A DNA stretch of 64,000 nt from Tupaia tana (GCA_026018925.1 JAKSZU010000003.1:5469867-5533866); one strand, 5' to 3'; counted from the first letter of the stretch, positions 23,386 through 35,901 are shown. Translations and numbers: made by a program. The notes: a model not told the origin generated them from the sequence alone.

Positions 23386-25065
23386 GGAAGGATGAAGTTT
23401 CATACAAATACCATCTAGGAAGAAGGCTGGGGGTGTCCCTATCACCTAGAAGACTTTGCATCTGGGATGCAATGGCCCTGACAGCTCAGGTTTCCTGGGC
23501 ACAGAACGGCAGGTGGGTGCGAGTTCAGGGCCCACACATGCCAGGCTCGTAGCTCGGTCCGTCATCATTTGAAAAGAGCATTAATCACAGGTGTGGATTA
23601 CTGTAGACCTGCCTGCCCCCACACTCTACCTGGTAGACCTCCTCCCTGCCACCACCCTGTCCAGTAGGTGTTTTCTTCCGTCCACCCCATAGCGGATGCC
23701 ACCAAGGCTGAGTGACTTGCCCAGGTCTCATGGTGGGCATCCCAGCCTAGCACTGCAGCCCTGCAGCCCCCAGCCCCGCTGCAGCTCTGCACCCAGAGAG
23801 GCCTGCAGGGGAGGCCTTGGTGTGCACTGGAGGAGCCCCCCCCCTGCACCCCCCACTCAGAAACAGGCCCCGCCCACCCGACTGCCATGGCGGCTCCCCG
23901 CCCTGATGTCTCTGCTGTCGGGCTGCAGCCTGAGCGAGACCAAGGCCAGCGAGCGGCCTGCAGAGGCGTCCCGAGTGTTCTCCACTAAGTTGAGAAGGTG
24001 GCCTCCGCCCGGTACTGCCTCACGTTTGGGCCAACATGGTAATGAGAATCACGCTACTAGGATATTCAGTTATAGGTTTTCAGAGAAAAATAGCAGAATT
24101 TGTAAGTAATGAAATTTCAGAGCCTGACTTACACTGAGGTTGGAGACCACTGGCGGAGAAGAGGTAGCCTCCCGGAGACAGCGTCGGCCTGAGCGCTTGT
24201 GCAGAGCGGGGGACTGTCCGTGTTGAGATGGACCAGGCGACCTAATAGGTCTTCCTTTCTCTTTCTCTAAATCTCTAGGATTCTCATAATTTGAATATTA
24301 AACTCTTTGTCTTGAACATTTTGTTTCTCCTAGTTGTTCATCTTCTCCTATTAATTATAAGGTACACCAGGAGGATGGAATCAACTATACCCTTTATAAA
24401 AGGTGTATTTTTGAAACCATAGACCATATTTTGTTATAGTCAAACATGATCCTAGATTTTCTCGTCTGACTTATCCCTCCTCCTTTAAAACAGGCCACAA
24501 AAAGCAAAGTTAATCTGTAAGGGTTCTGTGAATCCTGTTCAGCTGGCTTGGTTTTCGTTCCTAGCAGACAAAGTCAGAGCCCCCAGGGAGAGTCCAGGGT
24601 GCAGAGGTGGGTGGTGTGAGGTGGGCACAGTAGCAGCTCCACCAGCCCCGCCAGACGCTCTGGGTGTGGACGCATGTGGTTCTTAATAAATACTGCCAGA
24701 TGCTGACAGCAAGACCAGGAATTTAATGAATAATTAAGAATAAAGCATTCAGTTCTCAGTGGCTTCCAGGTCTTAATTTCCCAGATAGACCTATTAGTCA
24801 TTCTCTTCTATTTTTTTTTTTTTAGAGAGTTAAATGGGGAAAGAAAAATATTAAAATGTTAATGCTTTCTAGTATTATCCCAACTAGTTAAAAATGAGCA
24901 TAGACTTACAAACTAGTTTGAACAAAAGCTCCAACTCTGTAAGTGTCATCTCCATATGAATTCAGACACCCACGTGGAGTGTTAGCAAAGGCCAGCTTGA
25001 ACTTGGTGGGCGTAGTTCTCTTCGGAGTGTGGACATCTGCACGTGAGGAGCGTGTTTGGTTCTAG

Positions 25066-25383
<318 letters not shown>

Positions 25384-25483
25384 TAGCACAAGAGAGCGCC
25401 CAAGATAATGCCAATTGGAAACTGGCTTTATTTCATATTTCCAGTAAGATACAATTTTACGTCCATTTAAAAACAGACAAGTT

Positions 25484-25735
25484 GGACCAGCCAGTGGTAT
25501 GGTGGGGAAGGCAGCTGGGTCTCACATGGCCAACTCCACGGTTTGAGTCCTGGGCCCGATAGCTTGAGAAGCATGCTGGGCGCTTGTGTGGGCATCCCCA
25601 GAATCCCAAGGGGAGAGATGGAGGAGAGACTGCAGTGTGGCCACCCTCCATGGGGGAGCGGGGTTGCTTTCTCTCTCTTTCTGTCTCCAGCCAGCACTCA
25701 TGCCCTCTATCAAACTTTTTAAAAAGTAAAATAGA
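25484..25735 (+). mobile_element. long-type SINE, older
   Basis: Head GGACCAGCCAGTGGTATGG, B box ACGGTTTGAGTCCTGGG, and an end CATGCCCTCTATC then an A-rich tail. The younger copy at 25736 used that tail as target. Confidence 0.82.
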
Positions 25736-26005
25736 GGGACCAGCAGTTAGTGTAATGGCTATGTCGCTGGACTCCCACGTAGTCGACCGCGGTTCAAGTC
25801 CTGGACCTGGTGGCTTAAACTCACGCCGGGCGCGTGTGCGTGCGTGCCCAAGATCCCGAGAGGAGAATGGAGGAGAAGGGATTGCGGTGTGGCCATCCCC
25901 CCTGGGGGGTGATTTCTCGCTTTCTGTCTCTCTGTCTCTCTCTGCCTTTCTGGCGAGCACACGCGCCCTATAGCGAAAACCTCTCAAAAAAATAAATAAA
26001 TAAAT
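25736..26005 (+). mobile_element. long-type SINE in the tail of another, 13-bp TSD
   Basis: AAAGTAAAATAGA is repeated at 25723-25735 and 26006-26018. Full length. The tail is A7 followed by (TAAA)n. Confidence 0.95.
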
Positions 26006-26133
26006 AAAGTAAAATAGACAAATTTAGTTTCTTTTTCCATGTTTAACCTTTAGTAAGTCTCTAGTTAAGACTGATTTTAAATTAATTGTCTTTTGTTCCT
26101 AAGACATTTTCTAACATATATTTTTGTTTTTAG

Positions 26134-26171
26134 GAAAAGTTGTAGATATTTATTCCAAATTTGATGTAATT
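26134..26171 (+). CDS. PRKAG2: PRKAG2 coding exon: end of CBS3
   Basis: The 38-bp exon encodes (G)KVVDIYSKFDVI. The SKFD aspartate is the CBS3 counterpart of the nucleotide-ribose-binding Asp. Acceptor TTTTTAG, donor ATTGTAAGT. It is the smallest internal exon here and is flanked by long introns. Confidence 0.97.
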
Positions 26172-27703
26172 GTAAGTATTTTTCATTTTGTTAAACTTGT
26201 CTAGAGTGCATTTTAAAAACTCATTTAATCTGTTTTTTCTTACTTTTTTTCTAATCATAAATAACTCCCTGGTTAATAATCTAATAATAATCCCTAATTA
26301 ATAATTTAATCATTTCTAACTTTTTGGAGTGTGGGAATCTTAGAGAATGCCTCGGGCCCCTCATAGTCATTGTATTTTAGTATTCATTGGCTCAGCACTG
26401 AGTTACACACAGCAGCATTTCGTAATTCTCTGTCTTTTCAAAACGTGTCAGTCTGAGCCAACACTGCAGTGCACGTGTGTTTCAGATGCCCATCTGTGCA
26501 TGAGTGAGAGGGTCACCCGGCCTGTAGGCGTGCTCAGTGTACACACAGACCCCTGGGCGCCTTGTCACGCGCCCTGCTACTCACTGATTAGGAACTGCTG
26601 TCCTGAAGACCACGGCAAGCGTGTGAACAGAGTTATATATGTAAATCCAGTTACGTGGGGCCCAGCAGGTTGTTCGGTAGTTACGGTACTGGACTTCCGT
26701 ATCATTGACAGTCCAGCCTGAGAACCAGAGGCCTAAAAGTCACTCCAGGGCCTGCGCATGCATACCCAAAATCCCAAGAGGATAATATAGGAGAGGGGGT
26801 TGAGGTGGGGCCATCCCTCTAGGGGGTGATTTCTCACTTCCCCCCTCATCATCTCTCTGTGTCTGTCTCCAGCAAGCAAATATGCCCCATCCTATGGCAA
26901 AAGCCTTAAAAAAGGGAAGCAAAGAAACTTAAAAATAAATAAATAAAGTTATGTGAAGTCCTGTTTTGAATTCCTGGTCTAAACTGGCGAGGCGCATTGT
27001 TAAAACATCCTTCCATGTGGCGCTCTCCTCCCGTTCGCTTGAGATGCTTCCGTAGGGTCTCACACTGATTCTAAGAACGGAACGGATGCTTGGGTGGCCC
27101 CAAACCGGCAAGCCATGTCTTGCCCCAATGTTCCCCCCTACATTAAATATTCTTTTGCAGTTGTGGCAAACCTTTGAGTTCATCGTGTTCTGTGGGACAT
27201 CACAGACACACACGTGAAGATTATTTGTTGGGCTTTGGGTTGAGAGAGGCCCTCGAAGTTAACCGGAATGCTGAGGAGCCAGGGTCGGCGGGGTGTTCTC
27301 CCTCCAGATGGCCTGGCCCCGACGGTCCTGGAGCTGTGTTCCCTGCGGAGCCCTTCGGGAAATCTGTGCAGGCAGTTTCCCCAGCCCGGGGACATTGGTC
27401 CTCCGCTGTATCTCTCGGGATGTTACAGAGCATCAGCAGCTAGGATGGAGAATATCTTTATGCAACCAAAATTCCACAGAGTTGCTTCATGGTTCAGGTT
27501 CTCCTTGTAGGACGAAATCTTACGACAAGGCGATGAAATAGAATACTGACTGCGTGTTGTCAGCCAGAGAGAGAAAACTTTTGGTATAGAGTAGCACCAG
27601 ATTATAAAGTTTTTAAAGATCAGGTTGCCTTAACCTTATGACGCTTGGTCATTAACATGAATTGAAATGAAGGGGCGTAATTTTTTCTGTTACTCCGTTA
27701 CAG
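26172..27703 (+). other. PRKAG2: PRKAG2 intron (26172-27703)
   Basis: One long-type SINE. 26172-26656 and 26948-27703 show no recognised element. Acceptor CCGTTACAG. Confidence 0.85.
26657..26947 (+). mobile_element. long-type SINE, diverged
   Basis: Head GGGGCCCAGCAGGTTGTTCGG, CCCAAAATCCCAAGAGG block and a tail with AATAAATAAATAAAG. AGTTA[C/T]GTG flanks both sides and may be the target duplication. Confidence 0.8.
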
Positions 27704-27850
27704 AATCTTGCTGCTGAAAAAACCTACAATAACCTAGACATCACGGTGACCCAGGCCCTTCAGCACCGCTCGCAGTACTTTGAAGGCGTCGTGAAGTGCA
27801 GTAAGCTGGAAATCCTGGAGACCATCGTGGATAGAATAGTAAGAGCTGAG
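27704..27850 (+). CDS. PRKAG2: PRKAG2 coding exon: CBS3-CBS4
   Basis: The 147-bp exon encodes [38 protein letters not shown] and [11 protein letters not shown]. The second Asn of TYNNLD corresponds to human Asn488 (from memory), mutated in familial WPW with cardiac hypertrophy; here it is wild-type. KCSKLE differs from the human KCNKLE I recall. Both ends are phase 0: acceptor TTACAG, donor GAGGTGAGA. Confidence 0.97.
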
Positions 27851-27941
27851 GTGAGACGGCCCCGGTGCCCGCCTGCCTGCCCTCCGGGTCACGCTGCCGC
27901 AGGTCCCAAATAGCAGGCTGTCTCGGGAATCTCGAATGGAG

Positions 27942-28069
27942 GACAGGCCCGGGAGGCAGCCACATGGAGCTTAGACAGGCCCGGGAGGCGGCCACATGGA
28001 GCTTAGACAGGCCCGGGAGGCAGCCACATGGAGCTTAGACAGGCCCGGGAGGCGGCCACATGGAGCTCG
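27942..28069. repeat. 32-bp minisatellite, four units
   Basis: The unit begins GACAGGCCCGGGAGGC and ends CACATGGAGCTTA. Copies differ at GGCAGCC versus GGCGGCC, alternating. The array begins 91 bp after a splice donor. Confidence 0.93.
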
Positions 28070-28173
28070 GCACACAGTGGCCGATCTGTAAAGGGTGCTT
28101 GAGTTAAGTGTGTAAGTCCCGATAGCAGAGAGCTGAACCGGATAGACTGGTAAATACATTCACGTTCAAAATA

Positions 28174-28246
28174 TATTGGGTCTTCGGGAAAGTCATGACA
28201 CATTTCTGTATAGAAAAATACATCAGGACCTTCCCATGACCTAATA
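28174..28246. mobile_element. mariner-type MITE flanked by TA
   Basis: The left arm TTGGGTCTTCGGGAAAGTC and the right arm (CTTCCCATGACCTAA) are imperfect inverted repeats, with TA at each outer edge as expected for Tc1/mariner insertion. About 73 bp and non-coding. Confidence 0.7.
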
Positions 28247-28300
28247 CGTACTTAAGAGAACAAAAGTTATCCCAGGAGCTTTAAGTTCCTCTGAAGTATT

Positions 28301-28709
28301 TTTTTTAAAAGAATTATTTATTGGGACCAATTGATGGCATAATGGTTATGTCACTGGACTCCTGCATAGCTAACCATGGTTTGAGTCCCAGACCTGGCAG
28401 CTTAAAACTCACGCTGGCCATGTGTGTGTGCATGCCCAAAATCCAAGGAGGAGAAGGGAGGAGAAGGGATTACCGAGTGACCATGCCCCCCGGGGGTGAT
28501 TTCTCACTTTCTGTCACTCTGGCGAGCACATGTGCCCTATTGCAAACATCTCTCTCTTTCTGGTCAAAATAAAAATAAATTATTATTTATTTTATTTTTT
28601 TAGAAAGAGAGAGGGAAAGTGAGAAAGCAAACCACCAAGTCCTGGACTCTTAACCGCAGTCGGCCATGTAGGAGTCCAGCGCCTTAACCACCTCGCCACC
28701 TGCCAGCCC
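28301..28709 (-). mobile_element. short-type SINE split by a long-type SINE
   Basis: The tail part (TTTTTTAAAAGAATTATTTA) is at 28301-28322. The rest (AAGTGAGAAAGCAAACCACC through CCACCTGCCAGCCCCT) is at 28578-28709. CTGAAGTATTT occurs on both outer sides. Confidence 0.88.
28323..28577 (+). mobile_element. long-type SINE inserted in a short-type SINE
   Basis: Head GGGACCAATTGATGGCATAATGG through CCCTATTGCAAACATCTCTC. It ends in TCTGGTCAAAATAAAAATAAAT, which looks like short-type tail sequence, so the 3' border is blurred. Confidence 0.85.
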
Positions 28710-28755
28710 CTCCACTGAAGTATTTATAAATTCAGAATTTAAAATGTATAATGTA

Positions 28756-28990
28756 GGCCTGGGCCATAACCTAGTAGTAAAGGGAGCCAGGTCCCACGTG
28801 GCTGGCCGTAGTCTGAGTCCCTGCCCCATTGGCTGGAGGACACGTTGGGTGCGCGTATGTGTGTGCCTGAGTTCCCAACAGGATGGAGAGATGGGGGACT
28901 AGGATCGCGGCGTGGCCACAGTCCATCAGGGAGGGCTTTCTCTCTCTCTCTGGTGAGCGCATGTACCCTCTGGCAGCTAAAAAAAAAAAG
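28756..28990 (+). mobile_element. long-type SINE, diverged
   Basis: GGCCTGGGCCATAACCTAG head, CGTGGCTGGCCGTAGTCTGAG region, 3' GAGCGCATGTACCCTCTGGC, A-tail. Confidence 0.7.
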
Positions 28991-29361
28991 GTGTAATGTT
29001 TGTGATTCTCACAAAATGAATGATAAATCAATAAATTTTTTTAAATGTTCAATTTTTTTCCTTCCTACCGTTTAGATAAATAGCAAGTGGTCTCCTGAGC
29101 CACTGCACTGACATCCGCTTATACTGCACTGTTTGTGCGATTCCCAAGTACATTTGCATAATACTTTAGTAAAAGATCACTTTATACATACCTAACTCAG
29201 CATCCCCGTTTCCGAACCATCCTTTCCTTTCTTATCAGACAGGAATAGGACTGTTTCACTCTCGCTCTGTGGGACTGAAGGATGCAACTCTGATTCTCCT
29301 AGAACAGCCCCTCAGTAGGAGAAATGCACTTATAATAATACATCTGTTTTGATATTATTAC

Positions 29362-29603
29362 AAATGCCTGGTGGGCAGCTGGATCCCACTTGGCTGACCA
29401 CGCATTTCGAAGCCCAGACCTGGAAGCTTGAAAAGCATGCCGGATGTGGGCACGTGTGCGCCCCAAACCCCAGAAGGGGAGAGAGATGGAGAAGGGAGTG
29501 CGGGCAACCATGCTTTCTCCCTTCCCCCCTTCCTCTTCCTCTCTCTCTCTGCCTTGCCCTAATGAGTACATGCAACCTCTGGCAAAATTTTTTAAAAAAT
29601 AAA
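29362..29603 (+). mobile_element. long-type SINE, diverged and 5'-shortened
   Basis: GGATCCCACTTGGCTGACC, then AAGCCCAGACCTGGAAGC, and GAGTACATGCAACCTCTGGC before AAAATTTTTTAAAAAATAAAG. The first part of the head is lost. Confidence 0.7.
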
Positions 29604-30185
29604 GATGAAAAAGTACGTTAGAAAAGAATACCTGTTGCTGGGGAGGACGTTCCTCGTGTGTTGCTAAGAGAAAGGCCCGTTCCGTGTCGGCTCCATTCTC
29701 CGTGCGCACACGTGCACCTGCAGAGGGGGCCCGCACGGCGCTGTGGTGGCAGTGGCCGTGTCTGGGGGTAGAGCCTGGTTGGCAGGGAGAAGATGGCAAC
29801 CCCAGTGCCCTCCGGTGGTCACCTGGTGAGCCACAGGCCTTCCATCGTCACAGGCAGTAGGGCGTGGAGGGAAGTAACGGCGCAATCAGGGCGTTTCCGG
29901 GGCTGTCCTTCGTGAAGTCTTTTCCTCAGTAAGCTCTTTCTCAAGAAGATGGCTCATGGGGACAGAAGCCAGTCTTCAGCTTTAGTGTAGCTCAGCAGGA
30001 GGAGGGGGTCGGTGGCAGTAAGCCATACGTGTAGCCCTGCCTTTAGGGGCCACGGACGGGGGCGTGCCGAAGGCAGGACTCAGCAACGTCACGACACACC
30101 CTTCTTGGTCGCCATCTCTGTCTGGGCAACGACCTAACCCTGGACCGTCAGTAATTCAAGGACAGTTATCAGTGCCCCCCTTTAG

Positions 30186-30360
30186 ATTCTTATTGAACTT
30201 TATTTATTCGCTCGTTTATTTTAATTTGAACAAAGAGAGACACACACAGAGAGAGAAGGGGGGGAAGTGAGAAAGCAAGCCACCAAGTCCAGGGCTCGAA
30301 CCGTGTTGGGCCATGTGTGGGTGTCCAGCGCTTTAACCACCATGCCACCTGCTGATCCTG
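30186..30360 (-). mobile_element. short-type SINE
   Basis: An inverted ACTTTATTTATTCGCTCG tail, GTGAGAAAGCAAGCCACC, GGGCTCGAACCGTGTTGGGCC, and the head end CACCATGCCACCTGCTGATCC. Confidence 0.82.
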
Positions 30361-30603
30361 CAGTTACCACTATTAAAAAAGTAAGTGTAGAATATAAGGT
30401 ATTCTCTGGTGCTAGATGTAAACCATGATTTTTATTTATAGTTGTAGCTAGTGAATAATAGCTTTATATTTTATCACAATGTTATCAAAGAACTTAAAAG
30501 GTTTTTTTTTTTTTTTAAGAAACTCTTCAAAGAAATTTGTTAACCAACGTGAAAAAGAGAACCAAGTGATTCAATTTGTTTTAACCTAAAGAAAGTTATG
30601 TCA

Positions 30604-31399
<796 letters not shown>

Positions 31400-31756
31400 T
31401 GAGTGCAGCGGTAAAGCCCCGTCCCGCCTCCCACCGGATGGAGGCCTGTGTGCGTTACTTTGTAAACCCTTCTTGGTTTTTGATTTGAAGTTTGAATGCC
31501 GCCGCTGGGTGGGGGGCTCCTGGAGGGTGTTCTGACCTGGGAGCGCCCCGTCAGTGCCCAGCAGTGCCGAGCAGTCTGACAGTCGTGGCTGTGTCCCTCA
31601 TAACCTTTTCCGTTGAACGGTTACAATCTCCTTAGTCTTGCTCTTCTCGAGGACTACCAACTTGAAAACAAAGGAAATTCTTAGGGTCCTCACTTACCGA
31701 AGCCTTATCTTCTCCTTTTTTAAAAAGCGCATTTTGTATAGAATCAAACAAAATAG

Positions 31757-32000
31757 CAGCCCAGCCTCCATGGCGCAGTGGAGAGCCAGACCACAGTGCT
31801 GGGAGCCACGTGGCTGACCCCGGCTCTGACCCCAGGCCTGGAGGCCTGGAGCCCACGGGGCACGCCTGCAGGCCCGGGATCTCCCTGAGCTGGGGCCTGG
31901 GGAAATGGGATCGAGTGTGATCAGACCTTGCTGGAGGTGCTCCTCTCTGGTGTGTGTGCAGGCAAACATACTCTCTCTCTTGTGAACAACCAACAAAAAA
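31757..32000 (+). mobile_element. degenerate tRNA-type SINE
   Basis: TAGCAGCCCAGCCTCCATGGCGCAGTGG-like head (spread over 31756-31784), CACGTGGCTGACCCCGGCTC region, then GTGCAGGCAAACATACTCTC and an A-rich end. The hairpin and B box are decayed. Confidence 0.45.
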
Positions 32001-32583
32001 AATTTAAATACCTAAACACAAAGTTTAATTCATTAAAATTGTATGAAAATTACATTCACACCCAAATGGAGCTGGTGACTAAGCTCTCATCCTGCCAGAC
32101 ACTTGGAGGAACCCTTCGGGCAGAGCGTTGGGGGCTTCCTGTGCGTCATGAGATTTACTGGCAAGAGGTGGGCTTAGCTCTCCCCCTCTCTCCATCCCAC
32201 TCCTCTGCCCCCTGCCCTGGTCCAGTATAACCACCCAGCCTTGGGCAGGGCCACACAGCCACAATGAGCTCCGAGATTAATTGGCATGCACTTTGAACTC
32301 TCAGCAGTTAGACGTTAGTGATATGCGCACTCTCGTATTGATTGTTCTTTACGTCAGAAACAAATTCAGGTACAGCTAGTTTTTATGAATCTGTAACCCT
32401 AAAGTGCCGCTAAAGGCAGCTCTGCCACCTGCAGGAAACATGTCTTATTCACTAAATGAGAACCCCAAGAAATGATTCCAGGAAAACTGGTCCTCACGGG
32501 AGTCCTCAGACCAGTGGTGTCAGTGTCACCTGGAACTCCTAGAACTAGCCACCCCCACATCTACAAATCAGAAACATTCACTG

Positions 32584-32842
32584 GGCTCAGCAGATGGCAG
32601 AGCAGTTACGTCACTGGACTCCCGCATAGTCAATCACAGTTCAAGTCCCGGACCCGGTGGCTTAAAACTCACACCGGGCACATTGTGTGTACATGCCCAA
32701 GATCCTGAGAGGAGAATAGAGGAAAAGGGATTGCTGTGTGACCATCCCCTAGGGGGTGATTTCTCACTTTCTGTCTCTCTGTGTCCCTCCAGTGAACCCA
32801 CACGCCCTATAGCAAAAATTTCTCTAAAAAAAAAAAAGAAAA
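32584..32842 (+). mobile_element. long-type SINE with 14-bp TSD
   Basis: AGAAACATTCACTG (32570-32583) and AGAAACATTTACTG (32843-32856) flank it, differing at one base. The 3' block is CACGCCCTATAGC. Confidence 0.92.
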
Positions 32843-32999
32843 AGAAACATTTACTGAGTCAGAAATAGGCCTAGTATGGCAGTCATTTTCAGATTTCAAG
32901 TATTAGAGAAGCCGAAACACAATCTTTATAATCATGAACTAGTCATAACTAAATAAATGTGAAGTTATTTATCACATTATATGTAATACCCTAAAATTG

Positions 33000-33235
33000 T
33001 AAATTACCCAAGAAGAATGGAGAAATTGTGTGTGTGTGTGTGTGTGTGTGTCCCCATTTGATGGAATACTATACAGCAGTGAAAATGGACGCTACAGGTA
33101 TATTTGACTGCAGCAAGGTCCCACAGTGTTGGGCAAAGGAACCCAGGCGTTTGATTACATTTATCTGAATTTCACACAGGCACCTTCTGCAAATTAGGAA
33201 AAGGCCTTTCCTCTGGGCAGACCTGTCCCCACAGG
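33000..33235 (+). mobile_element. L1 fragment (3' part) with GT microsatellite
   Basis: GATGGAATACTATACAGCAG then TGAAAATGGACGCTAC is the conserved block of the L1 ORF2 end/3' UTR. A (GT)11 run at 33029-33050 sits just upstream. No open ORF2 frame remains. Confidence 0.65.
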
Positions 33236-33942
33236 TATATAACTTGACATCTTCAGAAAAAGTCACCCCTTTCCAGGTGACTGACCCTGGACCAAGGGAG
33301 AGCCTTCCCAGTGGAGTCGCCGAGTCCCAGCTCCTGTGTGTCCTCCCGGCCAAGGTTTTCTGGGCGTTACAGACGCGGAGTCAGCCAGTCTGGCCATGCG
33401 CCCTGTGTGAGACAGTTAGGCTGGACATGTTTACATTCCACCCAGAGTTGATATTTCAAAAATCCAAGTCCTGGTGCTCTTCCATTCCTGCTGGGGCAGG
33501 GCAGAGCCTTCCTCAGCTGGCACTGACGGTGTCCCACAGGGCTCACATCCCAGGTCCTGACGTGCCAGGCCTGTAGTGCTGTCCCCTGAGGGAAGTGTCC
33601 CGCGTTCCTGACATGCTCGTCCACAAGTGGTGGCCCTTTGGAGGGCACTCCTGCGGGACACAGGCAGTGTCTCTGAGGAGCAGGCAACGTGCGTGGGAGG
33701 CTTGGGAAAGCAGGAGTGGACGGGGGTGGCCACACTGTCAGCCCAGGTCCCCGTGTGCCCCCACAGAGCTGTCCACAGTTAGCCTTGGTTTCTGCAACCA
33801 CAGAGCACGCAGCTGACGCCGGCCCGTCCCCTCCTAGCGCGTGAGATGGAAGGAAAACGCGTGGGGGGTTTGTGTGGGCGCAGACGTCAGACCAGGACAG
33901 GCGCTGCTGGGCGCTGAGAGGCGCTCTTCGGAAGCACCCCCT

Positions 33943-34164
33943 GGGACCAGCAGATGGCATAATGGTTACGTCGGGGACTCCACGTTGTGGCCACAGTTCG
34001 AGTCCTAGACCTTGCGACCTAAAATGCATGCCAGGCACATGTGCATGTGTGCCCAAAATCCTAAGAGGAGACTGGAGGAGAGGGGATTGCGGCTTTATGT
34101 CTCTCTATCTCTGTCTCTCCAGTGAGCACACGTGCCCTATAACAAAAAAAAAAAAGAGAGAGAG
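33943..34164 (+). mobile_element. long-type SINE, internally deleted
   Basis: Head GGGACCAGCAGATGGCATAATGG and end CACGTGCCCTATAAC plus A-tail. The whole C6/G6 hairpin block is missing (GGATTGCGGCTTTATGTCTC). GAAGCA[C/T]CCC flanks both sides. Confidence 0.88.
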
Positions 34165-34375
34165 AAGCATCCCGTTAGTGATGGGCAGCCGCTTTTCTCC
34201 AGAGTGGCCACTGGTCCCGTGTCCGGACTTGCTCAGGTTTCCTCTCTCAGAAAGCCTTCGGCTTGGGCTTCCCGCAGCTCCTGCTGTGAAGCCTCTGGAC
34301 CGCCCCTGCCCTCCCAGCCCCGGTCTGCAGAGAAGCCAGCAGGCAGGGTGACGCTTCCATTTTCTACCCTGACAG

Positions 34376-34407
34376 GTGCCAAGCAAAAAGAGCCGGAAGC
34401 GGAATGA
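34376..34407 (+). CDS. PRKAG2: PRKAG2 last coding exon and stop codon
   Basis: This encodes (G)AKQKEPEAE then TGA at 34405-34407, the gamma-2 C-terminus. The human tail I remember is AKQKETETE, so two of the last five residues differ. That is normal drift for a disordered tail outside CBS4. Acceptor GACAG, phase 1. Confidence 0.95.
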
Positions 34408-34797
34408 CGGCTGCCGGGGGCCCCTCGAGGAGAACTTGAAGCGTTTCTGGGTCGCGTTTTGCCTCACGAACACTGGCCGCGATGGAGGAGAGCAAAACGG
34501 TGCAGAATGTTTATCAGGGCTCAGTGATGGGTGTTTTTCTCCAGTGATGTTGAAACTAAGAATAAAAGAGAAAGATTTTATGTGCTTGACGCGTCGGGCT
34601 CGCATTCAGACTGTTCTCAGACCCCCGTCTGAACGATTTTAAATGCTGTCTGTCGTTAAAGTGCACTGTGTCCTGCAATCTTTATTATTTTTCATTTCAA
34701 AGAATTCGCTGGTCTGGAACAGGGGAGGTGACACAGGTGAGTGGACAGCAGGTTCGGATCCCAGTGCCTTCTGTCCGAGTACAGCAATACCGCCCCG

Positions 34798-34842
34798 CTG
34801 CCGCCGCCGCCCCCGCCGCCGCCGCCGCCGCCCGCCCGCCAC
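34798..34842. repeat. PRKAG2: CCG trinucleotide tract in PRKAG2 3' UTR
   Basis: A run of GCC/CCG triplets with a few C interruptions over about 45 bp (CTGCCGCCGCCGCCCCCGCC onward). It lies about 390 bases after the stop codon. It creates polyproline/polyalanine/polyarginine frames that are artefacts. Confidence 0.9.
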
Positions 34843-35442
34843 GCCACTGCGGGCAGGGATGCCAAGCCGGATGTGGAAGTCTTGGGACCTGTACCAAATC
34901 GGTTTGTTCTCATTCGATCTGTCACAAAGTTGTCATTCGAATAGAAACGATTACTTCAGAACCCCAGCGAGCGCCACGTCAGTGCACTGTCCCGAGCTGC
35001 CGTGCAAACCAGGCTGCCTCGCCGGCGAGCTAGCTTTTACCTTCCCGCGGGTCTTACACGCCGGGCAGACGTCACCACATCCATTAATAAACTCCGGGCT
35101 CTTTTCCGATGGCAAATTTCTCACCGCTTCAGTTTGGATCTGGAGAGGATCTGACTTCTAAAATAGCCGCTCTCGGCTCTAACAGCATGTGTGGGAACAG
35201 GCCGGGAGGGGAAGTGCCTGCGGGAAGACTCCGTTTTTTCCTCGTGTATTGAAATGTAAAGTCACGATGTCCGTGTGACTGCCTCGGCGATTGTTTGTGC
35301 AAATTTTGCCGTGGCACCGTCATCCGTGGGAGAGAACCGTGTTTCCTAATGTAAGTGCTCTGAAAATGTTGACACTGTATATATATGACGATAGTTTGGT
35401 TTTCTTGTTTTGGGTTTTTTTTTTCCCAGATTGAAAAATGAA

Positions 35443-35448
35443 AATAAA
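35443..35448 (+). terminator. PRKAG2: candidate PRKAG2 polyadenylation signal
   Basis: AATAAA within GAAAATAAATCTTACTATC, followed within 60 bases by GT-containing sequence (GTTGTC, GCTGTGTAGTC) that could serve as the downstream element. The next SINE begins about 200 bases later. Confidence 0.6.
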
Positions 35449-35649
35449 TCTTACTATCTACCCCGTTGTCAAGGAAGTTCTTTGCGCTGTGTAGTCTCAG
35501 GTGGGATGGAAGTCCTCCGTTTCCACGTAGCGCTCTCCCCATGTGGGAGCACACAGTCTCCTCCCCGTTGCTCAGTCATCAAAAGAAGACCCTAACGATT
35601 TCATTCATAAACTCTGTCGCTCTCCATTACTGAGCAAAAGGACAGCGAG

Positions 35650-35870
35650 GGGGCCAGCAGGTGGTGTATAGGTTAAGGCGCTGGATCCCACATGCCAGCT
35701 CTGGTGTGAGTCTTGGACCTGACAGCTTGAAAATGCCAAGCACGCGTGTGTGCACACATACCCAAGGGGAGAACGGAAGAGGGGATTGCAGTGTGGCCAT
35801 CTCCCCTAGGGGATGATTTCTCACTGCCACCTCCTCCACCCCCCACCCTGAGCACATGCACCCTTTAGCC

Positions 35871-35901
<31 letters not shown>

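Larger units (their letters stand above)
34408..35466 (+). other. PRKAG2: PRKAG2 3' UTR (probable)
   Basis: About 1.06 kb from the stop to just after the AATAAA at 35443. It is free of the SINEs that fill the flanks, which suggests constraint. It holds a CCG-rich tract and a few AU-rich stretches. An internal AATAAA at 35086-35091 could give a shorter isoform. The end is inferred from the signal only. Confidence 0.7.

Noticed and set aside
33367..34056. 229-codon - strand frame in the PRKAG2 last intron
   Set aside because: It starts inside a SINE and runs through GC-rich intron; the composition is low-information and no family is recognised.
34376..34642. 88-codon frame starting at the last PRKAG2 exon (MPSKKSRKRN)
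   Set aside because: It is the wrong frame of the terminal exon; the spliced frame ends AKQKEPEAE and stop.
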